NCBI RefSeq assembly: GCF_019754945.1
Contig: NZ_JAEUWU010000004.1
Location: forward strand, 186,001-250,000
Reading direction: 5' to 3'
Origin: Corynebacterium pseudokroppenstedtii
GTDB lineage: Bacteria > Actinomycetota > Actinomycetes > Mycobacteriales > Mycobacteriaceae
Length of the DNA stretch: 64,000 bases
The notes below the pieces were generated by a model, which was given only the letters and a program-made list of their open reading frames with translations, had not been told where the DNA came from and did not search any database. A program made the position numbers and the translations under genes. Numbering within the stretch: position 1 is the first letter of the stretch; every line of letters begins with the position of its first letter. Shown here one piece after another: positions 18,352 to 25,744 of this stretch.

Positions 18352-19576
18352 TCGTGAGGGAGCTGAGGCCATGACTATCGAAGCGGGAACCCCCGGACGG
18401 AAAGCCGAAGTCACTGCGGGCACAGAGGACACCGCTGAAGATACAATGCTTGCCGACGCGCAGTCAGCCGCGGAGATCACCGTCGCCCCCAAAGAACAGG
18501 CATCGCGCAGATCCCGCACCGCCGGAAGCGTCAAGGTTCAGCCTCTCCCCTGGTGGCGGCGAGCACTTTCCCTCATGCGTCACCCTCTTGTCCGGTTAGT
18601 GTTCTTCCTCGCTGTGGTCGTCGCCCTCACGATGATCGGGCGGGGGAGCATTGACTTCGTGTCGGAGGGGCTGGGCTACATCGGGTCGGCCAACACCACG
18701 TGGATCATCGTCGGGATCGCGTTTATCGGCGTATCCATCCTGGCCATGGGCGAACTCATGTACGTCCTTTTACGCAGCGCTGGGGTTCCGTGTAAACGGT
18801 CCAGTGTCTATGCCCTCACTCTGACGTCGAACTCTGTGTCCGCCACCTTCCCCGGCGGTCCAGCCATTTCGCTAGCGATGATTTTCCGTGAGCAGCACAA
18901 ATGGGGAGCATCGTCAGTGATCGCCAGCTGGTACATGGTGATTTCCGGTGTCATCGCGTCGGGAGTGCTTGCCCTCTACGGCCTCACCGCGTTCTATTTC
19001 TTGGGCGCCAAGGTGAACCCGTGGACACTCGTGATCTCTCTTATCGCGGTCGTCGTCGTGTTACTTGTTGTGAAGTGGCTGGCGGCGCACCTGTCTCACG
19101 TCGAACGCGTCGTCGTCAGGATCCTACGAAAGGTGAACCATTACCGGGGTAAGCCTCTCAACACGGGAATCGACAAAGCGCGCGAAAGCATCAAGACTCT
19201 CAGCAGTGTTGACCTGCCGTTACCGAAGCTCGCATTGGCGGCCGTGTGGTCAGCTGTGAACTGGGGGGCCGATTGCCTCTGCCTCCTCGTTTGCCTGTGG
19301 GCAGTCGGGGCGCATCCGAATGTGGCGTCGGTTGTTCTCGCGTTCGTCACCGCCAAGATTGTGGGAACTGCGCAGGTCACGCCGGGCGGGTTGGGGCCCG
19401 TCGAGGCGACGATCGTAGGCACCCTCGTCGCCACCGGTATGACGTCGGCAACCGCGCTTGCTGCCACCATTATTTTCAGAATGATTTCGTTCATTCTCCT
19501 CGCCGCCGTGGGCTGGGTCATTTTCCTCATTCAATATGCGGGCCCGAAACGCGCGATGATGTTGGGACGGTCCTGA
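18341..19576 (+). CDS. UPF0104 / flippase-like membrane protein
   Basis: A 411-aa protein. About 75 residues of hydrophilic, probably cytosolic N-terminus precede about eight transmembrane helices. It matches the UPF0104 (lysylphosphatidylglycerol-synthase transmembrane-type) family, with segments such as YALTLTSNSVSATFPGGPAIS, AKIVGTAQVTPGGLGPVEATI and MISFILLAAVGW. The two PGG motifs are family hallmarks. Members are proposed to flip or bind lipids. The ATG at 18341 overlaps the NYN gene by 11 bp; an ATG at 18371 with a nearby gagg is an alternative start. In C. glutamicum I recall its relative lying just upstream of a DUF3054 gene and the MmpL exporter cmpL1; here DUF3054 follows but no MmpL does. 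Confidence 0.8.
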   Translation: MTASREGAEAMTIEAGTPGRKAEVTAGTEDTAEDTMLADAQSAAEITVAPKEQASRRSRTAGSVKVQPLPWWRRALSLMRHPLVRLVFFLAVVVALTMIGRGSIDFVSEGLGYIGSANTTWIIVGIAFIGVSILAMGELMYVLLRSAGVPCKRSSVYALTLTSNSVSATFPGGPAISLAMIFREQHKWGASSVIASWYMVISGVIASGVLALYGLTAFYFLGAKVNPWTLVISLIAVVVVLLVVKWLAAHLSHVERVVVRILRKVNHYRGKPLNTGIDKARESIKTLSSVDLPLPKLALAAVWSAVNWGADCLCLLVCLWAVGAHPNVASVVLAFVTAKIVGTAQVTPGGLGPVEATIVGTLVATGMTSATALAATIIFRMISFILLAAVGWVIFLIQYAGPKRAMMLGRS

Positions 19577-19684
19577 GGAATCGCACGCCAAACTCATGCA
19601 GCACGGACAACACGAATAACGCACAGACGATACTGACAACATAGGCGCTATATCATGGCGCACGACCAAGGATTGGAGTTCATC

Positions 19685-20176
19685 ATGTCACAGTCCGCGC
19701 CTCACGGATCCGAGACTGCCGAGGACCGCGCACCAGGGACGCAGGTGCGCTACGTGCAGGCAGCTGTGATGGACATCATCGCAGTTCTGCTCTTCGCACT
19801 GCTTGCGCGTATCGCCCACAATTCACCGGAATTGCCGTTCAGTTGGGGCGGTGTCCTCGCTACTGCCTGGCCATTCCTGCTCGGCGCGGCCGCCGGGTTC
19901 GGTGTCATGGCCATTCTCCGACGCCCTGCCGGCACCGTGGTCCCCTTCGGTATCACTGTGTGGATTCCCGCCGTCATTGTGGGCCTCACGATTTGGGGTT
20001 TCCACCACAGCAAATTCCCGCACTGGTCATTCATCATCGTGGCGACGGTCACGTCGGCGATTTTTATCCTTGGGTGGAGGGGCCTGACTCGGCTCTCTGC
20101 GTCACGCGCGCACAAGCGGCGTGAACGTCGGCAAGCCCTGATCGATGCCGAAGAAAAACGCAAAGCCGACAAGTAA
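19685..20176 (+). CDS. DUF3054 membrane protein
   Basis: A 163-aa protein with four predicted transmembrane helices (strongly hydrophobic blocks beginning MDIIAVLLFALLARI and ending FIIVATVTSAIFILGWRGL) and a basic C-terminal tail (HKRRERRQALIDAEEKRK). The pattern, including RRPAGTVVPFGITVWIPAV, is that of DUF3054, whose function is unknown. I choose the ATG at 19685, preceded by ttggag. An in-frame ATG at 19655 would add ten residues. It lies 108 bp after the UPF0104 gene on the same strand. Confidence 0.8.
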   Translation: MSQSAPHGSETAEDRAPGTQVRYVQAAVMDIIAVLLFALLARIAHNSPELPFSWGGVLATAWPFLLGAAAGFGVMAILRRPAGTVVPFGITVWIPAVIVGLTIWGFHHSKFPHWSFIIVATVTSAIFILGWRGLTRLSASRAHKRRERRQALIDAEEKRKADK

Positions 20177-20205
20177 CGGACAAGTAAAACATGAATAAAT
20201 GACCC

Positions 20206-20231
20206 CCGCTATGCATGTCCAGAAATAGCGG
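20206..20231 (+). terminator. hairpin between DUF3054 and POT genes
   Basis: ccgctat (20206-20212) and atagcgg (20225-20231) form a 7-bp stem with a 12-base loop, 30 bp after DUF3054 and 18 bp before the transporter ATG. It could be a weak terminator, or a leader structure that includes the transporter's gcggag ribosome site. Confidence 0.35.
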
Positions 20232-20248
20232 AGTGCTTCAATAGTTGT

Positions 20249-21751
20249 ATGTCACATACCGACCAGGCCCCAGGATCCACCGGATCCGGCCTCGCTGAAA
20301 GCGGCGAAACCACCTCCAAAACATTCTTCGGCCACCCTTGGGGGTTGGCGAACCTCTTCGGCGTGGAGATGTGGGAGCGCTTCAGCTTCTACGGGCTGCA
20401 AGGACTTGTTCTTTTCTACCTGTATCACAGCACCGACGACGGCGGACTGGGCATGTCCGAAAGCCTGGCGACGTCGATCGTCGGTGCTTATGGCGGTGCG
20501 GTGTTCCTCGCTTCGATCGGTGGCGCGTGGATTTCTGACCGTGTCCTGGGGGCGGAAAAGACACTGTTTTACTCGGCAGTGCTCATCATGTTGGGGCATA
20601 TGTCGCTCGCCCTCCTGCCCGGCTTCACTGGCCTGATTATTGGGCTTGTCCTGGTTGCCGTGGGATCAGGTGCACTGAAAACGGCGAACTCCGCGATGGT
20701 GGGGACCTTGTACAAAGAGGGCGACCCCAAACGCGACGGCGGATTTTCGTTGTTCTACATGGGCGTGAACATCGGGGCGTTGATTGGCCCACTGGTGACA
20801 GGCGCGTTGTGGAAGCAGATGGGGTTCCACTGGGGCTTCGGTGCAGCTGCGGTTGGTATGGCGTTGGGGCTTATTCAGTACATTCTCATGCGGAAGACCA
20901 CGCTGCAGAATGCTGGCGCCAAGGCACCGAATCCTTTGCGGCCTGATGAACGCGTGAAGTCGTGGGGCGGGGTCATCGCGTTGACGGTCATCATTGTGGG
21001 GCTCGCTTTGCTCTTCCCCACTTCTCAATTGTCGACGTATGTTGCGGTCATTGCGATTGTTGCCGCTATTTATTTCTGGCAGGAAATGTACCGTTCTTCA
21101 TTGGTGAATCGGACTGAACGCCATCGTTTGCTGGGGTTTATTCCGATGTTCCTGGCTGCGTGCGTGTTCTGGTCGATTTATCAGCAGCAGTTCACGATGG
21201 TGGCAATGTATGCGGATAAGAAGCTGAACTTGAGTTGGGGTTTCATGGATACTCCGGCCTCGTGGGTTCAGTCGATTAACCCGATCTTCATTATTCTTTT
21301 GGCGCCGCTCTTCACGATTTTGTGGGATCGTCTTGGTACACGTCAGCCATCTACTCCGGTGAAGTTTGGTGTCTCGGCCATCATGTTGGGGCTTGGTCTG
21401 GTTCCTTTCCTCTTCTTTGTGAGCTACGCCGACCATTCGACGCCCTACTACATGATTGTTGTGGTGCTGTTCCTCTTCACCGTGTCAGAGTTGTTGCTGT
21501 CTCCGGTGGGGTTGTCGATTTCGACGAAGCTTGCCCCGCGTGCATATCCAGCACGGATGGTGGCGATGTGGAATCTGACCTCCGCTGTCGGTACGGCTTT
21601 AGCAGGTACGTTGGCCGGCTTCTACAATCCGGAGTCCGCACATGATTCCACGATCTATTTCATAACAATGATCTGCGTGTGCGTCGTGATCGGAGCCATC
21701 ATTCTGGCGGTATCGAAGCCCATTGTGAAGCTATTCGACGGTGTGAAATAG
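20249..21751 (+). CDS. POT/PTR-family proton-coupled di-/tripeptide transporter
   Basis: A 500-aa protein with about 14 transmembrane helices. The N-terminal signature MWERFSFYGLQGLVLFYL includes the ExxERFxYY-like proton-coupling motif (here MWERFSFYG). FSLFYMGVNIGALIGPLVTG near residues 165-185 is the second POT signature. Bacterial DtpT-type proteins import di- and tripeptides using the proton gradient. The ATG at 20249 has only a distant ribosome site. Its position is notable: it lies between DUF3054 and the cutinase, where other corynebacteria carry the mycolate condensase genes. It faces the Gln-rich secreted protein convergently. Confidence 0.92.
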   Translation: MSHTDQAPGSTGSGLAESGETTSKTFFGHPWGLANLFGVEMWERFSFYGLQGLVLFYLYHSTDDGGLGMSESLATSIVGAYGGAVFLASIGGAWISDRVLGAEKTLFYSAVLIMLGHMSLALLPGFTGLIIGLVLVAVGSGALKTANSAMVGTLYKEGDPKRDGGFSLFYMGVNIGALIGPLVTGALWKQMGFHWGFGAAAVGMALGLIQYILMRKTTLQNAGAKAPNPLRPDERVKSWGGVIALTVIIVGLALLFPTSQLSTYVAVIAIVAAIYFWQEMYRSSLVNRTERHRLLGFIPMFLAACVFWSIYQQQFTMVAMYADKKLNLSWGFMDTPASWVQSINPIFIILLAPLFTILWDRLGTRQPSTPVKFGVSAIMLGLGLVPFLFFVSYADHSTPYYMIVVVLFLFTVSELLLSPVGLSISTKLAPRAYPARMVAMWNLTSAVGTALAGTLAGFYNPESAHDSTIYFITMICVCVVIGAIILAVSKPIVKLFDGVK

Positions 21752-21829
21752 GCGTATCGCCACCGCGGCAGGCTCCCCCCCACGTGGTGTTGTGGTCTGT
21801 CCTGTCTAACGGTGGCGTCCAAGGGCCCT

Positions 21830-21877
21830 CATCCTCTTTGGTCTGGATCCTCTGTGTTCTAGATCCTCTTTGTTCTG
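21830..21877. repeat. three tandem 16-bp repeats
   Basis: Three adjacent copies lie at 21830-21845 (catcctctttggtctg), 21846-21861 (gatcctctgtgttcta) and 21862-21877 (gatcctctttgttctg). They lie between two convergent genes and end seven bases before the stop codon of the Gln-rich gene. Confidence 0.75.
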
Positions 21878-21884
21878 GCAGTTC

Positions 21885-23336
21885 TTACACTGACAGGTTG
21901 AGATTTACACCGAGGGAGGCCTGCGCATTAATGCTGACCCCTAGTTGACCCTGTGGTGCTGACGCACACGGCTTCTTTTCCGGTGCTGGCTTCTGGCATG
22001 GGTCCTGCTTCACCTGCTGCTGAACAGGGCAGTTCCCTTGCACATTAGGGACATTACCGCTGTTAATGGCTGCCGAAACGTTGCCGGCAATTGACAGACC
22101 AGCGTTGATCAGGTTTGACGCGTTAGCGTTAACCGCTGCTGCAGCATTGGCCTTGACCGTTGCGGCGGCGTTGGCAATGTGCTGATTCACTGTTTCCTGA
22201 GCGGCCCGAATATCTTTCTCGGAAATGACATTCCTCTGGGCAATGGGAGTGCCCTTCTCTACCGTCCGCGACACGTTCTGGATGGGCGTGCCTTTTTCAA
22301 TCGGGGTGCCCTTCTCGATAAGTGTGCCCTTCTGGATCGGTGTCCCCTTCTCTACCGGTGCAGAGACCTGGGTGTTACGGTTCTGCTCAATAATGCGCTT
22401 CTGCATGCTCGTACGCTGCTGTTCAACAGATTGGTCGGCAGTCGTGGATGAGATGCTGCCCTTGACGCCCCACACAATTCCTGACTTACCAATGCCACTG
22501 ATTGCAACAGCGGATTCATTCGTCGTGGATCCATCTGCCTTCCATGCGTGGCGGGCCGACGCGGCGATGCGCTGAGCATCCTTTTGCTGGGTTGTGCCGC
22601 GGTCCGGTGGGCATGAGCAATCTGCACTCTTAGCCAGAGAAGCTCCCGGCGCGGCGATATGGCTAGCAATCCGGTTCTTGTAGTCCATGGCGAGTTTCGC
22701 TACCGCGGTCACGCCGATTGCGCTTTCGTTAGAGGCGGCTTCCGACTTAGCTCCGGCCTTAGACACTCCCACAGAGCACGGGCCGACACCGATCCGTTGG
22801 GTGTGGTCATTACGAACGCTACGAGCGCTATCTCCCGCGACAAGATCTTTCCCGCTGATCTCTTTCTGCGATAACTGCCGGTTAACCTGGACAGTTTGCG
22901 CGTCGTTACGTGTCTGCTGATCAATCTGAACGGCAGCACGCTGAGGTGCAGTAGCTTTCGGGAGAGTTGCGGTGGATTGCGGCGTCATCCGCGGGATCTG
23001 CTTTTGCTGTACGCGGATTCCCTGAGCGATGGACTGTTGTGTGCCTCCGCGTTCGGACGCTGAGATGACCGTTTGCGATTGTTTGGGTATTGCCTGCGCG
23101 GGTTTTGTCACCTGCTGATTCATCGTTTGCTGTGGCTTAACGGATACCGACTGCGGTTCGACAAATCCTCCGGCGAATGCAGCGGGAGCTGCTGCGGTGA
23201 TGCCTACACACGCAATGCCCAAGCTCATTGCTGGAACAGCAAAGGATGCGCGGTCCCCGATACGCGTTTCACTATCCCTGTGCTTTCCGCGGTATCCCCG
23301 ATGAGTTGCCCGCGAAGAGATTTGGTTATCCCCCAT
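21885..23336 (-). CDS. secreted Gln-rich repeat protein, unknown
   Basis: A 483-aa protein with a long basic N-region and then a signal peptide (AVPAMSLGIACVGITAAAPA, predicted cut after AFA, near residue 55). The mature part is rich in Gln, Ala, Ser and Thr. Two related units (SNESAIGVTAVAK and TNESAVAISGIGK) lie about 100 residues apart. Five near-identical hexapeptides (EKGTPI, QKGTLI, EKGTPI, EKGTPI, then EKGTPI after a seven-residue gap) follow, then an Ala/Asn-rich stretch, a Cys-containing proline patch and a beta-like tail ending GVNLNLSV. The ATG at 23336 has ggggaa ten bases upstream; a GTG 33 bases further out is less likely. No domain is recognised. A surface structural or adhesion role is a guess. 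Confidence 0.75.
   Translation of the reverse strand: MGDNQISSRATHRGYRGKHRDSETRIGDRASFAVPAMSLGIACVGITAAAPAAFAGGFVEPQSVSVKPQQTMNQQVTKPAQAIPKQSQTVISASERGGTQQSIAQGIRVQQKQIPRMTPQSTATLPKATAPQRAAVQIDQQTRNDAQTVQVNRQLSQKEISGKDLVAGDSARSVRNDHTQRIGVGPCSVGVSKAGAKSEAASNESAIGVTAVAKLAMDYKNRIASHIAAPGASLAKSADCSCPPDRGTTQQKDAQRIAASARHAWKADGSTTNESAVAISGIGKSGIVWGVKGSISSTTADQSVEQQRTSMQKRIIEQNRNTQVSAPVEKGTPIQKGTLIEKGTPIEKGTPIQNVSRTVEKGTPIAQRNVISEKDIRAAQETVNQHIANAAATVKANAAAAVNANASNLINAGLSIAGNVSAAINSGNVPNVQGNCPVQQQVKQDPCQKPAPEKKPCASAPQGQLGVSINAQASLGVNLNLSV
22243..22357 (-). repeat. 18-bp coding repeats (hexapeptide array)
   Basis: Within the Gln-rich gene, four consecutive 18-bp units encode (E/Q)KGT(P/L)I. A fifth copy lies after a 21-bp interruption encoding QNVSRTV. 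Third-codon positions differ between units, so the array is not a very recent duplication, or it is held by selection on the protein. Confidence 0.7.
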
Positions 23337-23977
23337 TGTATGTAATTCCCCTTTATTTCCTGGTGGCACGGGTTGGATCCCCAGCCCAAAGCGTGAAATG
23401 CTTGAGGCTCTGAGCTACACCATGCCCACCGTCATATGCTTATGAGCCTTGAGGTGACAATGCATCCTCATTGTGTCCAGTGATGACCTGCGATCCCCTC
23501 ACAGGCATGTCTGGAATGACTCAGGACTTCCATGTCCTATCCATAAAATACATGGCTGTTGTGCCAAAGAAAAGAACGGTCGGCATCTTCTTTCTGTTTT
23601 ACGGGAAGATTGATGGGTGATAGTGACCACAGTTCTAAGGAAACTAACAGCTTCACTCGATGGAACCACCAGAGAATGTCCGTAGATTCATTCATGTCAG
23701 TGGCTGACGGAGACCACAACAGGATTCTCAGTTTTCTACCGACGCAGGGTGCCACGGGTACACAGCGTCACACCACCTGTACACCGCTAGCCACTGAAAA
23801 ACGGACTCAGGCTTTATGCCGAAGCTACTAGGAAAGAAGGGTGATCTATAGGACTCTGAGGGAGCAATGGGACAGAGAAGCCCGCACCTGCTGGGGAGCA
23901 AGGTGTGGGTTTTTCATATAAGCGGGCGCGCGTTCTACGCGACGCGACCCTACCCGACGCGGCCTGCGCTGCGTGAA
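23337..23977. other. long gap with no convincing gene
   Basis: This 641-bp gap lies between the Gln-rich gene and the cutinase, both on the - strand. Small open frames occur (for example + 23559-23831 and - 23537-23755), but their composition looks random and I see no ribosome sites supporting them. The gap contains a short inverted repeat (acaatg/cattgt, near 23458-23475) and a strong + strand terminator at 23878-23914 with no gene upstream of it. It should hold the promoter of the Gln-rich gene. Confidence 0.5.
23878..23914 (+). terminator. orphan intrinsic terminator
   Basis: cccgcacct (23881-23889) pairs with aggtgtggg (23901-23909) with one G-U, extended by an A-A/T-T base, and is followed at once by TTTTT (23910-23914). 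It is a canonical rho-independent terminator on the + strand, but no + strand gene lies upstream for more than 2 kb. Confidence 0.75.
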
Positions 23978-24925
23978 TTATGTGTTGTTGTTAATGAGCC
24001 CTTGAGCCCACTGAAGCATCCACGCGATAGACGTCGTTCCCTCGATAACGTTCGGGTTCGTGCCGTATTGAATATGCAGCGAGTTGCCCGTGAACAGCGC
24101 GTCCACGTTCTCTGGCTCAACCTTCAAACTGGTGGGCATATCGCACACGGCATCTCCCGGCGCGCAAATCTCATTGACGCGGTCGTTCAGATCACCCATT
24201 CCTCCGGATCGCGGACCACGGGGAGTAAACCCAGGTACCACATTGCCCAGCACCGCTGCGAAGGGCTGCAAGGCAATCTCAGATCCAACGCCTTTCGGTT
24301 GAGCCCCGACCGTTTGTCCTTCACCAGTCATCCGACGTGGATCAGCAAGTGCGGTGACTCCCGCGACGGTGTCGCTCGGTATGACCCCGCGGTTATTTCC
24401 TATGTCACTCGCAATATCGCCCGCTATGGCTGCTCCCTGGGAGAACCCCATGATGACGAACTTCGTCGCAGGACAATGATCGTGGGTTGCGGATAGTTCA
24501 GCGTTAACGATACGGATTCCCTCGTTGACCGAATCCGAGTAGTTCATCTGGTCCAACGTCGCCAGAGTTTTCATCTGAGCAGGGTAATTCGCTGTCCAGA
24601 CCTTCACCGACGATGAGTCATTGTTCTGCGTCAAAGGCCCTGTAACGCCTTGAAGCAACGCGTTCGGGAATTGTGTCGGGTGAAGCGGATCGTCACTCGT
24701 CGAGGACTCCCCCGTTCCCGGCACAGCAATAACCTCGACGGACGGACAATCTGCGGGTTGTTCCGGATTACCAGGCCCTTCACCATTGTTCGACGGAGCT
24801 CCAGGGCCTTGATCTCGAGACCCCATCCACTGAGCTATCCCGACAGCAATTGCGCCCAGAAGAATGAGAACACCAACGATGACCAGTAGTTTGCGAAATA
24901 CTGATCGAGACCCTTTCTGCGCCAT
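23978..24925 (-). CDS. cutinase-family serine esterase, Rv3802c type
   Basis: A 315-aa membrane-anchored cutinase-like hydrolase. The N-terminal helix (about residues 12-33) is followed by a Gly/Pro-rich spacer and the catalytic domain. The nucleophile is Ser162 in VIMGFSQGAA. Asp258 in APGDAVCDMP and His284 in NSLHIQYG complete the triad, and Cys60/Cys151 and Cys254/Cys261 are probable disulfides. M. tuberculosis Rv3802c, in the same genomic position, is a phospholipase/thioesterase of the envelope linked to mycolate metabolism. A stop codon shortly upstream restricts the start to ATG 24925 despite a weak ribosome site. It is 24 bp downstream of the lipoprotein gene. Catalytic residues are all present even though no condensase genes follow. 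Confidence 0.9.
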   Translation of the reverse strand: MAQKGSRSVFRKLLVIVGVLILLGAIAVGIAQWMGSRDQGPGAPSNNGEGPGNPEQPADCPSVEVIAVPGTGESSTSDDPLHPTQFPNALLQGVTGPLTQNNDSSSVKVWTANYPAQMKTLATLDQMNYSDSVNEGIRIVNAELSATHDHCPATKFVIMGFSQGAAIAGDIASDIGNNRGVIPSDTVAGVTALADPRRMTGEGQTVGAQPKGVGSEIALQPFAAVLGNVVPGFTPRGPRSGGMGDLNDRVNEICAPGDAVCDMPTSLKVEPENVDALFTGNSLHIQYGTNPNVIEGTTSIAWMLQWAQGLINNNT

Positions 24926-24949
24926 AGCAACAGGTTACATGTCGAGGGT

Positions 24950-25588
24950 CTAGTCACCACACAAGTCGCTGTCGGCAGACTCAGTAATGGCCCGTTCCAC
25001 CTGGTCCAAGGGCTGGTCCGTGAGCTTCTGCTCAATCAGCTGCCCTGCCATCGCCCTGACCGAAAAACTGTCCTGCCCCTCAGCCTTCGCCTGGCAGTAT
25101 TCCATAGCGGACGCAATCACTTGATCAGCTGCGGAGCCATCAACGTTGATCTTGTCCTTTTGAATCGTCGCCAGGAACTTCTTTTCTTCGTCCGTGCGCT
25201 GCCCACGGTTCGGTGCCGGAACGCGCGACACTTCAACCGGGGTTTCATCGTCCTTGGCATCAGGATTATCGCCGACGCCGTTATTGGAATCTGCCGATTT
25301 TTTAGAGCTTGACGACGACGAACTTGCGGATGACTTTGTGGAACTGCTCGATGAACTGGATGACCGGGCTTGAGTGGTCGTGGCGGAATCGGAATCGTCT
25401 TGCGTGGCTGTGGAGCCATCACCGCACGCCGCGAGGACTCCCGCGCCCAGCACGGATGCTAAAGCTAGGGCAGCACCACGCGTGACTGACGAGCGACGGT
25501 TCCAGGCTTGATGGTTCCAACGACGAGGGGAAGCCAACGGCTGGTCTGCCTCGTGGCCATCAGCCTCATCAGCAGCATTCGAGCTCAT
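24950..25588 (-). CDS. DUF732-like lipoprotein with Ser-rich linker
   Basis: A 212-aa lipoprotein. A 35-residue basic leader precedes a hydrophobic segment ending in the lipobox LAAC (Cys near residue 55). A striking poly-Ser/Lys linker follows (about residues 75-100). The C-terminal domain (about 135-212, FLATIQKDKINVDGSAAD... to DSDLCGD) has two Cys and resembles small actinobacterial DUF732 domains. The ATG at 25588 has ggtgga eight bases upstream; an ATG at 25612 is an alternative. It stands between cop1 and the cutinase, as in C. glutamicum as I recall. The Ser-rich stretch would let the domain reach through the wall. Confidence 0.75.
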   Translation of the reverse strand: MSSNAADEADGHEADQPLASPRRWNHQAWNRRSSVTRGAALALASVLGAGVLAACGDGSTATQDDSDSATTTQARSSSSSSSSTKSSASSSSSSSKKSADSNNGVGDNPDAKDDETPVEVSRVPAPNRGQRTDEEKKFLATIQKDKINVDGSAADQVIASAMEYCQAKAEGQDSFSVRAMAGQLIEQKLTDQPLDQVERAITESADSDLCGD

Positions 25589-25744
25589 TGTGAATCCACC
25601 GCGTGAAGTCATGCGTGTGTCCTTCCCGTCGTTCCCATCGTCGCTGTTATCTCGACACTGTTATTTCGTCGCTGTCCTCGCGCCATCATAGTGACGGATG
25701 GTCCGAGCGTTCACGATCATCCTTACCCGTATCCTTACCCGGAT

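Noticed and set aside
22243-22357. Repeats resembling a CRISPR array
   Set aside because: Units are 18 bp without spacers and lie in frame within a coding sequence.
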